From assembly GCA_963821705.1 (NCBI GenBank), contig CAWGEV010000007.1:496001-560000 (forward strand): DNA of 64,000 nt. Direction: 5' to 3'. This document shows positions 48,279 to 56,667 of this stretch, piece by piece. Every line of letters starts with the position of its first letter. The first letter of the stretch is position 1. A model generated the notes under the pieces. It had not been told where the DNA came from. It searched no databases and was given only the letters and a program-made list of their open reading frames with translations. The stretch comes from DASUPK01 sp963821705. Lineage in GTDB: Bacteria > Actinomycetota > Thermoleophilia > Solirubrobacterales > 70-9. Position numbers and translations under genes: made by a program.

Positions 48279-49568
48279 TCACCTGTCGGTCGGGTGGATC
48301 CGAACCGCCTCGATCCGGTTCTCCCGGACCGATTCGACCCGGATCTCGTGGCCGTCCGCGGCGATCACGTCGCCGCGCTTGGGGAGTCGGCCCAGCTCCC
48401 CGAAGACGTAGCCGCCGATCGAGTTGTAGGCGTCGGTGTCGACGGGCAGATCGATTCCCCGATCGGCGAGGTCACCGAGCGAGACGTGGCCCCGGACGTA
48501 CCAGTCGCCGTTGGCAAGCAGGCGGAGGGAGCCGGCGAGCGGATCAGTCTCGTCCTCGATCTCCCCCACGACCTCCTCGAGGATGTCCTCGACGGTGACG
48601 ATGCCGACCGTCCGCCCGTACTCGTCGACGACGACCCCCATCGAGGAGCGCTGACGCTGAAGCTCCGTGAGCAGGTCGTCGAGGGGCTTGGTCTCCGGGA
48701 CGATCAGGGCGTCGCGGACAGCGCTCTCGATCTTCGCCTCGGGCCCCTCGTTCATCATCAGCCGGACCAGCCGCAGGGCGTGAACGATGCCCCTGACCCT
48801 GTCGGCGTTGCCGTCCTCGACCACGACGAGCCGGTTGTGTCCCGACGAGGTGCAGAGCTCCAGCGCGTCGGAGACTTTCGCGGAGTAGTCGACGGTGACC
48901 ACTGCGGGAATCGGGGTCATGATCTCGCGGGCCTCCTGCTCGTGCAGGTGGAAGACGCCGCGCAGCATCACCGCTTCACCCGGGTCGAGCTCACCGCCGG
49001 AGGCCGACTGCGAGATCAGGACCTGGAGGTCCTCAGAGGTGTGCTTCTCCTCGAGATCCGCACGGCGCACGCCGAAGAGCCGCACGATCCAGTTGGCGAT
49101 GGCGGCGAGGCCGAGGGTGAAGGGGGCGCTGATCACCCGGAAGAGGTGGAGGGCCCTGGCGAAGGTCCGCAGGGTCCCCTCCGGCCGGGAGATCGCGAAG
49201 AGCTTCGGCGCCTGCTCGCCCACCGCGACGTGCAAGGAGGTCACCAGCGCATAGGCGATCGCCACCGAGACAACCGCCGCAGCCCCGTGCGACAGGCCGC
49301 CGAAGATCGGCTCGATCAGCTTCGCGACCGCGGGCTCTCCCAGGAAGCCGATCCCGATCGAGGCCATCGTGATCCCCAGCTGGCAGGCCGAGAGGTACTC
49401 GTCGATCTGCTCGAGCTCCTCGAGGGCCATCGATGCTCGCTTGCTGCCCTCGGTGGCGAGCTGCTCGAGCCGGGAGCGCCGCGAGCGAACGAGCGCGAAC
49501 TCGGCGGCGACGAAGACGCCGTTGACGGCGATCAGGACGAGGAGCAGGACGAGGAGCAGTGCCGTCAC
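48279..49568 (-). CDS. CNNM/CorC-family membrane protein with CBS domains
   Basis: 429 residues, GTG start. An N-terminal DUF21/CNNM membrane domain (about 1-175; LSACQLGITMASIGIGFLGEP, split over helices), two CBS domains (about 205-325; VDEYGRTVGIVTVEDIL), and a C-terminal CorC/HlyC transporter-associated domain (about 340-425). Such proteins affect Mg2+/Co2+ efflux. Divergent from the glycosidase at 49844. Confidence 0.9.
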   Translation of the reverse strand: MTALLLVLLLVLIAVNGVFVAAEFALVRSRRSRLEQLATEGSKRASMALEELEQIDEYLSACQLGITMASIGIGFLGEPAVAKLIEPIFGGLSHGAAAVVSVAIAYALVTSLHVAVGEQAPKLFAISRPEGTLRTFARALHLFRVISAPFTLGLAAIANWIVRLFGVRRADLEEKHTSEDLQVLISQSASGGELDPGEAVMLRGVFHLHEQEAREIMTPIPAVVTVDYSAKVSDALELCTSSGHNRLVVVEDGNADRVRGIVHALRLVRLMMNEGPEAKIESAVRDALIVPETKPLDDLLTELQRQRSSMGVVVDEYGRTVGIVTVEDILEEVVGEIEDETDPLAGSLRLLANGDWYVRGHVSLGDLADRGIDLPVDTDAYNSIGGYVFGELGRLPKRGDVIAADGHEIRVESVRENRIEAVRIHPTDR

Positions 49569-49843
49569 AGGCGCTGCCCCGACTCAGCAGGCGCGGGCAC
49601 CCGGATGGTGTGTGCGCCCCGCTGGGCGCGCGTACTTCGAGGGAGGTCGTCGTCGTTCACTGGCGACGGCGCCAAGGCTACCGAACGCGATGACGGTCTT
49701 TGTGGCGCCGCCTGCGCCGCTTCTTCCTGCGCTTGTGGTGGCTTCCCGCCACGCCGCCCTGCGACGGGGCCGGCGCCACGGTCTAAGCGCCTTCTAATAG
49801 CCGCCTTAGCCATTCTTGGCCGACCTCGCCTAGCCTTTCTCGG

Positions 49844-51100
49844 ATGGCCGGTCTGCGGCGCAATGACGTCGGTCCTGCCGTGAGCGATCCGCCCGATGCG
49901 GCTGACTCACCGTCCGACTCGGTGCAGCTCGCCCTGATCGCGGCGCAGCGCGAGCGGAGGCGCGAGGCTGCGGCCAGACGCAGGCGGCGACGCCGTCGAC
50001 ACCTGGTTCTGGCCGTCATCCTCGTGCTGCTGGCGCCGGCGATCTACTCGTATGCGACCTGGATGCTGAGGCCTTCGAGCATGCCCTTCTTCGCACGCAG
50101 CGTCGAGTGGGTGAGAGCCGACGTGCCGCTCGGCAACCAGCTGGTCGATGAGATCGAGCACATCAACTACAGCTTGAACGCGCCGAGCAAGGGCGGCCCG
50201 CAGCTGACCAGCCTGCCGGCGGCGGGCCGGCCCGGTGCGCCCGGCCAGCCGGCGTCCGGCCCTCCGCCGATCAAGCCCGTCTTCGCCCACCCGCTGCCCG
50301 GCGAAGGCGTGTGGAAGCCGACGGGGCCCCCCGTCAACGGTGGCCCACCGGTGCTGGTGACGACCTTTCGCCCCGAGGTCGACTACCCGCGCTTCGTCGC
50401 GTACATGGCGTGGTTCGACCACACGCGCACCGCGCTCGCGTTCTATCCGGGCCGCTACGAGCCGCCGAACGCCGCAGTGCGAGGGCCTTCAATGATCCCG
50501 TATGACCAGCGCTCGCGGCTGCTCGCGACCTTCAACAGCGGCTTCATCTACTCGGACGTCAACAACGGCTCGACCGACAACGGCCGCGTCAACGAGCCGC
50601 TCGCCAAAGGGAACGCCACGCTCCTCGGCTATCGCGACGGCCGCGTCGCGATCGTCAGGTGGAGCGGCGGCCCGAACGCGGGGGCCGACGTTGCCTGGGC
50701 TCGCCAGAGCCTGCCGCCGATCATCTGGAACGGACGCCTCAGCCCCGCCCTGAACGACAGTTCGCAGTGGGGCTACACGCTCGGCAACGCCGACCGCGTC
50801 TGGCGCACCGGTGTCGGCATCGACCGTCGCGGCAACCTGATCTACGCAGCCGCCGACGGCCAGACCGTGACCACGCTGGCCCGCATCCTGCAGCGTGCGG
50901 GCGCCGTTCGCGCGATGGAGTTCGACATCAATCCCGAATGGCACACCCTGATCACCTACACCCAGCACCACGGCCTCGTCCCGACGGAGGTCGGGCCGAA
51001 CCCGATGCAGCCAGCCACCCGCTACCTCACCCCCGACGATCGCGACTTCTTCGCCGTCTACCGCCGCCTGCCCGGTCCCGTCACCGTCCCCTTCAACTAG
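49844..51100 (+). CDS. Membrane-anchored phosphodiester glycosidase (NAGPA-like)
   Basis: 418 residues. An Arg-rich cytosolic segment precedes one transmembrane helix (LVLAVILVLLAPAIYSYA, about 53-72). The large external domain contains LLATFNSGFIYSDVNNG, LGYRDGRVAIVRW and AMEFDINPEWHTLITY, matching the phosphodiester glycosidase (DUF2233) family, whose members uncap sugar-phosphodiesters in cell-envelope glycans. 275 bases of intergenic DNA upstream show no other gene. Its TAG shares CTAG with the convergent gene. Confidence 0.8.
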   Translation: MAGLRRNDVGPAVSDPPDAADSPSDSVQLALIAAQRERRREAAARRRRRRRRHLVLAVILVLLAPAIYSYATWMLRPSSMPFFARSVEWVRADVPLGNQLVDEIEHINYSLNAPSKGGPQLTSLPAAGRPGAPGQPASGPPPIKPVFAHPLPGEGVWKPTGPPVNGGPPVLVTTFRPEVDYPRFVAYMAWFDHTRTALAFYPGRYEPPNAAVRGPSMIPYDQRSRLLATFNSGFIYSDVNNGSTDNGRVNEPLAKGNATLLGYRDGRVAIVRWSGGPNAGADVAWARQSLPPIIWNGRLSPALNDSSQWGYTLGNADRVWRTGVGIDRRGNLIYAAADGQTVTTLARILQRAGAVRAMEFDINPEWHTLITYTQHHGLVPTEVGPNPMQPATRYLTPDDRDFFAVYRRLPGPVTVPFN

Positions 51101-51375
51101 GCCAGGTCCTCGACCTTCTGCGCCAGCTCGAAGTCGTTCTCGGTGACGCCTCCCTGCGAGTGCGTGGAGAGGGCCACCTCGACCTGGCTCCAGGAGATAG
51201 CGATGTCGGGGTGATGGTTCATCTCCTCGGCCGGCCCGACCAGCGAGTCGACGAACTTCACCGATCCGACGAAATCACCGCGGTCGAAGCTCTTGACGAT
51301 GTACTCGCCCCGCTGTCGCCAGCCGTCGAGGCCCTTCAGCCTCTCCTTGATCTCCTCGTCGCTCAGAAGTGCCAT
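51097..51375 (-). CDS. 4a-hydroxytetrahydrobiopterin dehydratase (pterin-4a-carbinolamine dehydratase)
   Basis: 92 residues. The active-site block EMNHHPDIAISWSQVEVAL then THSQGGVTENDFELA is diagnostic of the family. Recycles the pterin cofactor; in bacteria without phenylalanine hydroxylase a role in molybdopterin has been suggested. The start lies 9 bases from the divergent B12-binding gene, and neither has a clear ribosome binding site. Confidence 0.92.
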   Translation of the reverse strand: MALLSDEEIKERLKGLDGWRQRGEYIVKSFDRGDFVGSVKFVDSLVGPAEEMNHHPDIAISWSQVEVALSTHSQGGVTENDFELAQKVEDLA

Positions 51376-51384
51376 ATTCGTCGG

Positions 51385-52290
51385 GTGCGAATCGCCAGCC
51401 TTGTCCCTTCGGCGACCGAGATGCTATTCGCCCTCGGCCTGGGTGATCAAGTCGTCGCCGTCACCCACGAATGCGACCACCCGCCCGAGGCTGCGGACAA
51501 GCCTCGTCTGACCCGCAGCCTGGTTCCAGCGGGGCTCTCGGCGGGCGAGATCGACGCCGCGGTCCGCAAGCTGACCGGTGAGGGCCGCCACCTCTACGAG
51601 TTGGATGAGCCGACGCTCGCCGGGCTCGAAGTCGACCTGATCGTCACGCAGGCCGTCTGCGGAGTCTGCGCTGTCTCCTACGACGACGTGGTGGCGGTCG
51701 CCGCCCGCCTGCCCAGCCAGCCGCGGGTGATCTCCCTGGATCCGACGAACCTGGCGGAGGTGCTGGCAGACATCCCGCGTCTCGGCGAGGCGGCCGGCGT
51801 GCCGCGCGAGGCGATCGCGCTGCGCGACGAGCTCGAGAACCGCCTCGACGAGGTTCGCGAGGCGGTCGCCGACGCGCCGCGGCGGACCGTGCTCGCGCTG
51901 GAGTGGCTGGATCCGCCCTTCACCGGCGGCCACTGGGTCCCCGAGATGATCGAGATCGCCGGTGGCAGGGACGTCCTGGGAGAGGCCGGGGTGAAGTCGC
52001 GGACCGTCCAGTGGACGGAGATCGCCGCCGCGCAGCCGGAGGTCGTGGTGGCGATGCCCTGCGGCTGGGACGCCCGCCACGCCCGCGCCGAGGCCGAGTC
52101 CCGCCCGTCGGAGATCGCATCCACCGGAGCGCGGCGCGTCTGGGCCGTTGACGCGGCCGCCTCCTTCTCCAGGCCCGGGCCGCGGCTGGTCGAGGGCACC
52201 GAGCTGCTCGCCCACCTGCTCCACCCGGATAGGGTTGAGGCACCCGCCGGCGTCGAGTTCGAGCGGGTGGAGGAGACGGCATGGGCCTGA
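51385..52290 (+). CDS. Cobalamin-binding-type (BtuF-like) protein without signal peptide
   Basis: 301 residues, GTG start. Periplasmic-binding-protein class III fold: RIASLVPSATEMLFALGL, VAVTHECDHPPEA, VDLIVTQAVCGVCAVSY, and LALEWLDPPFTGGHWVPEM. The family includes BtuF and vitamin B12-binding proteins, but there is no signal peptide and no btuCD nearby, so it may act in the cytosol. Overlaps the following gene by 10 bases. Confidence 0.82.
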   Translation: MRIASLVPSATEMLFALGLGDQVVAVTHECDHPPEAADKPRLTRSLVPAGLSAGEIDAAVRKLTGEGRHLYELDEPTLAGLEVDLIVTQAVCGVCAVSYDDVVAVAARLPSQPRVISLDPTNLAEVLADIPRLGEAAGVPREAIALRDELENRLDEVREAVADAPRRTVLALEWLDPPFTGGHWVPEMIEIAGGRDVLGEAGVKSRTVQWTEIAAAQPEVVVAMPCGWDARHARAEAESRPSEIASTGARRVWAVDAAASFSRPGPRLVEGTELLAHLLHPDRVEAPAGVEFERVEETAWA

Positions 52291-53021
52291 ACTGGGCAGA
52301 GCACACCGTCGAGATCGACGCGCCGATCGAGACCTGCTTCGCGGCGATCATCGACTACGAGACCTTCCCGACCTGGCAGGGGGCCGTGGTCGACACCGAG
52401 GTCCTCGACTGGGACCACGAGGGCCGCGGCAAGCGGGTGCGCCTCTTCGTGGACGCCAAGGTTCGGAAGGTCGACTACACGCTGGACTACAGCTACGACC
52501 AGCCGACCCGGATCGAGTGGGACTTCGTGGAGGGCAACGGCATCAACGGCGCCGACGGCCACTACATCTTCGAGGACCTCGGGAGCGACCGGACGCGCGC
52601 CACCTACAAGCTCGGCCTCGAGGTGGGAATCCCGCTTCCGGGGCCGGTGGCGAGGCGTGCCCACAGGAACACGCTCAAGGGCTCGGTCGAGGACCTGAAG
52701 AAGGAGGCCGAGCGGCGCGCGGCCGATTCGGCCGCCTCGAAGGCGAAGTCCTCAAACGGCAACCGGGCCGACGAGCGGGAGGTGAAGCTGGCCGAGAAGG
52801 CCGGGATCAAGCGGCAGCCGCCGCGCCCCAAGGCACCCCCCGAGCCGGCCGCATACACGCCCGATGGCGGGTCGGAGTCCATCGTCGAGCTCCCGATCAA
52901 GATCGCTGGCCGTGCCGCGGGACTCGGCGTGGGGGTTGCCCGTCGCGCCGTCGGCGCCGGCCTCGAGGTCGCGGGGGCAGTCAGCAGCCGGATACGCGGG
53001 CTGAGCCGCTACCGCCCCTAG
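52281..53021 (+). CDS. SRPBCC-family (START-like) protein with extended tail
   Basis: 246 residues. The first 150 form a START/polyketide-cyclase-like cavity (HTVEIDAPIETCFAAIIDYE; GADGHYIFEDLGSDRTRATY). A charged linker (about 150-200) and a C-terminal Gly/Ala-rich amphipathic segment (IKIAGRAAGLGVGVARRAV) follow, which may touch membranes. Possibly binds a lipid or aromatic compound. TAG shares CTAG with the convergent rhomboid gene. Confidence 0.78.
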   Translation: MGLNWAEHTVEIDAPIETCFAAIIDYETFPTWQGAVVDTEVLDWDHEGRGKRVRLFVDAKVRKVDYTLDYSYDQPTRIEWDFVEGNGINGADGHYIFEDLGSDRTRATYKLGLEVGIPLPGPVARRAHRNTLKGSVEDLKKEAERRAADSAASKAKSSNGNRADEREVKLAEKAGIKRQPPRPKAPPEPAAYTPDGGSESIVELPIKIAGRAAGLGVGVARRAVGAGLEVAGAVSSRIRGLSRYRP

Positions 53022-53869
53022 CCGCTGGCGACCGCTAACGCGCCGGCGAAGGTCGCCACGATCATCAGCAGGATCCCGACGATCTCGAAGGTGTAGCCGG
53101 GACGTCCGCTCATTCGGCGCTCCACGAGGAGGACGAGCAGCGCTGCGATCCCGCCGCCGATCAGCCCGCCGATGTGGCCGCCAACCGAGATGCCGGGGAT
53201 CGAGAAGGTGAGCACCAGGTTGAGCACGATGAACAGCCCGAACTGGGACGCCAGCTGCTCGACGCCCCGGCCGCGGGCGATGATCACGACCGCTGCCATC
53301 AGGCCGAAGATGGCCCCCGAGGCGCCGACGGTGAGGGAGTTCGGGTCGACGATCAGCGCGCCGAGCGATCCCGCGATCAGCGAGACGAAGTAGATCCCGA
53401 CGAATCGCGGCGTGCCGATTCCCGGCTCGAGGATGCTGCCGGCGATGTAGAGCACGTACATGTTGAGGGCCAGGTGGAGGAACCCCGCGTGCAGGAAGCC
53501 GCCGGTGATCACCCGCCACCAGTCGCCGTTGGCGACCTCCGGACCGCGGAGCCCCGCGTCGTGGACGAGCTGGCCGCCGCCGTTGAGGGAACCCGCCCCG
53601 CCGCCGAGCAGCTCCGCCAGGAAGACGATGACGTTGAGGCCGATCAGTGCGAACGTCGCGGGCATCTTTCCCGCGTCGGCGCTGAACGCGCCCTGGCCGA
53701 CGCGGACCTTGGTGGTCTGCCGGGCGCACTCCGGACAGCGCATGCCGACCGACGTCGAGGTCATGCACTCGGGGCAGATCGGGCGCCCGCAGTTGGAGCA
53801 GGAGACGCCGGTCTCCCGATTGGGGTGCCGGTAACACGTCTGCCGCGTCTGGGTGCCCGCCTCCATCAA
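53018..53869 (-). CDS. Rhomboid intramembrane serine protease with N-terminal zinc finger
   Basis: 283 residues. A B-box-like zinc finger (CYRHPN...CSNCGRPICPEC...CPEC, residues 12-50) precedes six to seven transmembrane helices. Catalytic Ser in GASGAIFGL and His in VGGHIGGLIGGG, with HLALNMYVLY in the first active helix. Cleaves substrates within the membrane. Confidence 0.92.
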   Translation of the reverse strand: MMEAGTQTRQTCYRHPNRETGVSCSNCGRPICPECMTSTSVGMRCPECARQTTKVRVGQGAFSADAGKMPATFALIGLNVIVFLAELLGGGAGSLNGGGQLVHDAGLRGPEVANGDWWRVITGGFLHAGFLHLALNMYVLYIAGSILEPGIGTPRFVGIYFVSLIAGSLGALIVDPNSLTVGASGAIFGLMAAVVIIARGRGVEQLASQFGLFIVLNLVLTFSIPGISVGGHIGGLIGGGIAALLVLLVERRMSGRPGYTFEIVGILLMIVATFAGALAVASG

Positions 53870-53914
53870 AGGCCAGCCTAGATCAGAGGAGGCTCGGCTG
53901 AGGCGAGTCGCGCG

Positions 53915-54628
53915 CTATTCCACGGTTGCGCTGAGCAGGACCGGCGGCGTGGGGGTGGTGCGGCCGGGATGCGGCTCGCGCGTGACCATCACCTTCGTGC
54001 CCTTGGTGAGGTGGCCGTCGACCGCGGTCATCGCCCGGCCGGAGCCGTCGGGGATGAAGTTCGAGGATGGCCGGAGATTCGAACCCTGCGCAACCCACAC
54101 CTGGTAGACCTCGCGGCCGGTCAGCTGGTGGAGGCCGTGCAGGTCGAGCATCGAGGAGTGCTCCCCGACCGCCAGCGAGCCGCCGATGCCCTGCTGAGCC
54201 ACCACGGGGACGGTGGTGCTCTCGGTGCCTTCACCACCGCCGTTCCCGGCGGCCAGGTATCCGCCGATTCCGGCGGCGACGATCGCGAGCGCCGCCAGCC
54301 CCACCGCGGGCCGCAACAGCCACCCGCGCAGGCCTCGGCGCCCGCGTCGCTCCGTCGCCTCCTGCCTCTGCCCGGCCCCCCGCAGCTCCTGCCTGGCGTC
54401 GGCCTCCCCGCGGACGATCGCCAGGACGCGCTCGCGCAGCTCAGGCGGCGGCTCCAGCTGGTCGACCGACTCGCCCAGGACCGCGACGGCGGGCGCCAGC
54501 GCCTCGAGCTCCCGGGTGCAGCGCGCGCAGCTCGGCGCATGCGCCTCCACGGCCGAGACCTCGCGCGGGTCGAGGGCGCCGAGCGAGTAGGCGACCAGAT
54601 CGTCTCTATCCGGATGGTCGCCGATCAC
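53915..54628 (-). CDS. RskA-type anti-sigma factor
   Basis: 237 residues. A cytosolic anti-sigma domain with the zinc motif H-x3-C-x2-C (HAPSCARCTREL, near 30), one transmembrane helix (about 105-125), and an extracytoplasmic RskA domain (QVWVAQGSNLRPSSNFIP ... VMVTREP). ATGA overlap with the ECF sigma gene upstream marks it as that factor's regulator; release would need regulated proteolysis, and a rhomboid gene lies next door. Confidence 0.9.
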   Translation of the reverse strand: MIGDHPDRDDLVAYSLGALDPREVSAVEAHAPSCARCTRELEALAPAVAVLGESVDQLEPPPELRERVLAIVRGEADARQELRGAGQRQEATERRGRRGLRGWLLRPAVGLAALAIVAAGIGGYLAAGNGGGEGTESTTVPVVAQQGIGGSLAVGEHSSMLDLHGLHQLTGREVYQVWVAQGSNLRPSSNFIPDGSGRAMTAVDGHLTKGTKVMVTREPHPGRTTPTPPVLLSATVE

Positions 54629-55197
54629 CAGCCCTCCGCCAGGGTCGCCCTGATCTTGTCCATGCCGAGCCGCATGCGGCCCTTCACGGTCCCGAGCGGC
54701 TCGTTCAGCATCTCCGCGATCTCCGAGTGGCTGAAGCCGCCGTAGTACGCCAGCTGGATGACCCTCGACTGATCATCCGGAAGATCCTGGATCGCGCCGC
54801 GCACCTCGCGGGCGGTCTCGCGGCGAAGCGCCTCGGAGTCGGTGAGCTCATCCGCGGCGCTCCGCTCGAGCAGCTCCTCGCCGCCGGCCGCGAGCTTCGG
54901 CGAGCGCCCTGACTCCTTCCGGAGCAGGTCGATCGCCCGGTTGCGGACGATGCCCAGGGTCCAGGCCCGGACGCTGCCGCGGGCGCGGTCGTAGCGCGCG
55001 CCGCTTCGCCAGATCGAGAGCAGCGCCTCCTGTGTGACGTCCTCGGCGGCCGTGCGGCTGCCGACGATCCTGTAAGCGAGCGAGTAGGCGGCGCCGGCAT
55101 GCCGGTCGTAGAAGACCTCGAAGGCCAGGGGGTCCTCCCGCGCGACGAGGGGCATCAGGTCCTCGTCGGCGAGCCGCTGGAGCTCCGTCTGGGTCAC
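54625..55197 (-). CDS. ECF sigma factor (SigK-like)
   Basis: 190 residues. Region 2 (YDRHAGAAYSLAYRIVG ... DVTQEALLSIWR ... WTLGIVRNRAIDLLRK) and region 4 (LPDDQSRVIQLAYYGGFSHSEIAEML then GTVKGRMRLG). Coupled to its RskA-like anti-sigma factor. Divergent from the DUF4383-like gene, a possible target. Confidence 0.92.
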   Translation of the reverse strand: MTQTELQRLADEDLMPLVAREDPLAFEVFYDRHAGAAYSLAYRIVGSRTAAEDVTQEALLSIWRSGARYDRARGSVRAWTLGIVRNRAIDLLRKESGRSPKLAAGGEELLERSAADELTDSEALRRETAREVRGAIQDLPDDQSRVIQLAYYGGFSHSEIAEMLNEPLGTVKGRMRLGMDKIRATLAEGW

Positions 55198-55289
55198 CTC
55201 TGTTTCCCCCGGTGATCTACTTGGGTACCTCCCACGAACATGGCTACGAGCGGTTCACGAAAGCGGATCATGGCTGCAAGGAGGTAGCG

Positions 55290-55730
55290 ATGGATGAGGC
55301 AAGCCCCGCAAGGCTCTACTGCCTGCTGGTCGGTGGGGTGCTGGTGATCGCCGGGATCATCGGCTTCTTCTACGAGGCGAGCTTCGCCACGGGAGATTCG
55401 ATCAAGACGAGCGACGCCTTCGGGGTCCTCTCGGTCAACGGCTGGCACAACCTCGTGCACATCGCGATCGGCGCCCTGCTCCTGGTCTGCGCCGGCTCGG
55501 CCGCCCGCGGTGCCGCCCTCTTCGTCGGGGTCCTCTACATCGTGCTCTGCATCCTGGGCTTCATCGCCACCGGGAACGGTGGGATCGCCTTCGTCGCCGA
55601 GAACCACACCCTGATCAAGCTGGTCCCGGTCAACAACGAGGACAACGTGCTGCACCTGATCCTCGGGATCACCGGCGTGATCGCGTACCTCGCCTCGCGA
55701 CCGGTGGCGCGAGCGGCCGCGGCGACCTAA
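55290..55730 (+). CDS. Four-helix membrane protein (DUF4383-like)
   Basis: 146 residues with four hydrophobic helices; GWHNLVHIAIGALLLVC and NVLHLILGITGVIAY are typical of the DUF4383 family. AAGGAGG lies 5 nt before the ATG. Function unknown; in actinobacteria the family is often under ECF sigma control, and a sigma gene lies divergently upstream. Confidence 0.8.
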   Translation: MDEASPARLYCLLVGGVLVIAGIIGFFYEASFATGDSIKTSDAFGVLSVNGWHNLVHIAIGALLLVCAGSAARGAALFVGVLYIVLCILGFIATGNGGIAFVAENHTLIKLVPVNNEDNVLHLILGITGVIAYLASRPVARAAAAT

Positions 55731-56095
55731 TCCCGCCTGTTCCGGACCTGGTCTCGCACCTGATCCGCGATGTCCGAGACCTGGTCCGCGAGCTCCGAGA
55801 AGCGCGAGGGGCGCTTCCCGCTCCGGCGCCGGAGCTCCACAAGGACGAGACCGCCGGCCGCGACGCCCCCCGCGGCGATGGCGGCGGCGGGACGCACCCA
55901 GTTGCGCGGGTCGCGCAGGGAGCGCAGCTCGGACTCGGAGAGCTCCTCGGCCCACGCCGAGAGCTCCTCGGCGGCGGCCTCGGTGACCGCGCTCAGGGTC
56001 TCCTCGACCCGGCTCGAGAGGTTCTCGGGCGGCTCGATCGGCCGCAATGCGGAGCGAAGAAGGCTCTCGACGTCGCTGGGCTGCTCAGCCGCCAT
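55727..56095 (-). CDS. Single-pass membrane protein coupled to an ECF sigma factor
   Basis: 122 residues. An acidic helical N-terminal half (ENLSSRVEETLSAVTEAAAE), one transmembrane helix (AAAIAAGGVAAGGLVLVEL, about 70-88) and an amphipathic C-terminal helix. It overlaps the sigma gene by 11 bases, the usual place for an anti-sigma factor, but no zinc motif is visible. Could be a non-canonical anti-sigma or a simple membrane protein. Confidence 0.6.
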   Translation of the reverse strand: MAAEQPSDVESLLRSALRPIEPPENLSSRVEETLSAVTEAAAEELSAWAEELSESELRSLRDPRNWVRPAAAIAAGGVAAGGLVLVELRRRSGKRPSRFSELADQVSDIADQVRDQVRNRRD

Positions 56096-56642
56096 TGGCG
56101 CTCATCTCCTCTTCGAGCTGCTTGATCGCCCGGTGGATCAGGACCTTGGTCGCGCCGTCCGAGCGGCCGAGCGACCTGGCGATCTCGCGGTTGTCCATGC
56201 CGAGCGCGAACCGCATGATCAGGGCGTCGCGGCGGTCGTCGGGGAGGTGCTGGAGATGCTCCATGACGCTCTTCAGCTCCTCCCGGCCCTCGACGATCCG
56301 CTCGGTGCCGTGTGGCGCGGCGAGGGGCTCGGTGTCGTCGAGCACGCGCTGCGGGCGCCGGGCGCGGTCGCGGTGATAGTTGGAAGCGAGGTTGTGGGCG
56401 ATCCGGATGAGCCAGGGCCGAAGCGGTCGCCCGTTCGACTCACGGCGGGCTCGCTCGAAGTGCCGGTAGGCCTGCAGGAAGGCCTGTTCGGTGACGTCCT
56501 CGGCGTCGTGGTGGTTGCCCACCCGGTAATACGAGTACGAGTAGACGTCCCGCAGGTGGTCGCGGTAGAGCTGCTCGAAGGCCCGATCGAGTTCGGCCTT
56601 CGACTCGCCCAGCTGCGCCGAGCCCTTCTCCGAGTCGGACAC
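56085..56642 (-). CDS. ECF sigma factor
   Basis: 185 residues from GTG 56642. Region 2 (FEQLYRDHLRDVYSYSYY; AEDVTEQAFLQAYRHFERA; PWLIRIAHNLASNYHRD) and region 4 (LPDDRRDALIMRFALGMDN then IARSLGRSDGATKVLIHRA). A longer open frame to 56708 overlaps the upstream gene and looks non-coding. Followed by the single-pass membrane protein. Confidence 0.9.
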   Translation of the reverse strand: MSDSEKGSAQLGESKAELDRAFEQLYRDHLRDVYSYSYYRVGNHHDAEDVTEQAFLQAYRHFERARRESNGRPLRPWLIRIAHNLASNYHRDRARRPQRVLDDTEPLAAPHGTERIVEGREELKSVMEHLQHLPDDRRDALIMRFALGMDNREIARSLGRSDGATKVLIHRAIKQLEEEMSANGG

Positions 56643-56667
56643 AAGGCAAGCGTACTCGGGGCGAAGT

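Noticed and set aside
51376..51384. Cobalamin riboswitch before the B12-binding-type gene
   Set aside because: Only 9 bases separate it from the divergent gene; there is no room for a leader.
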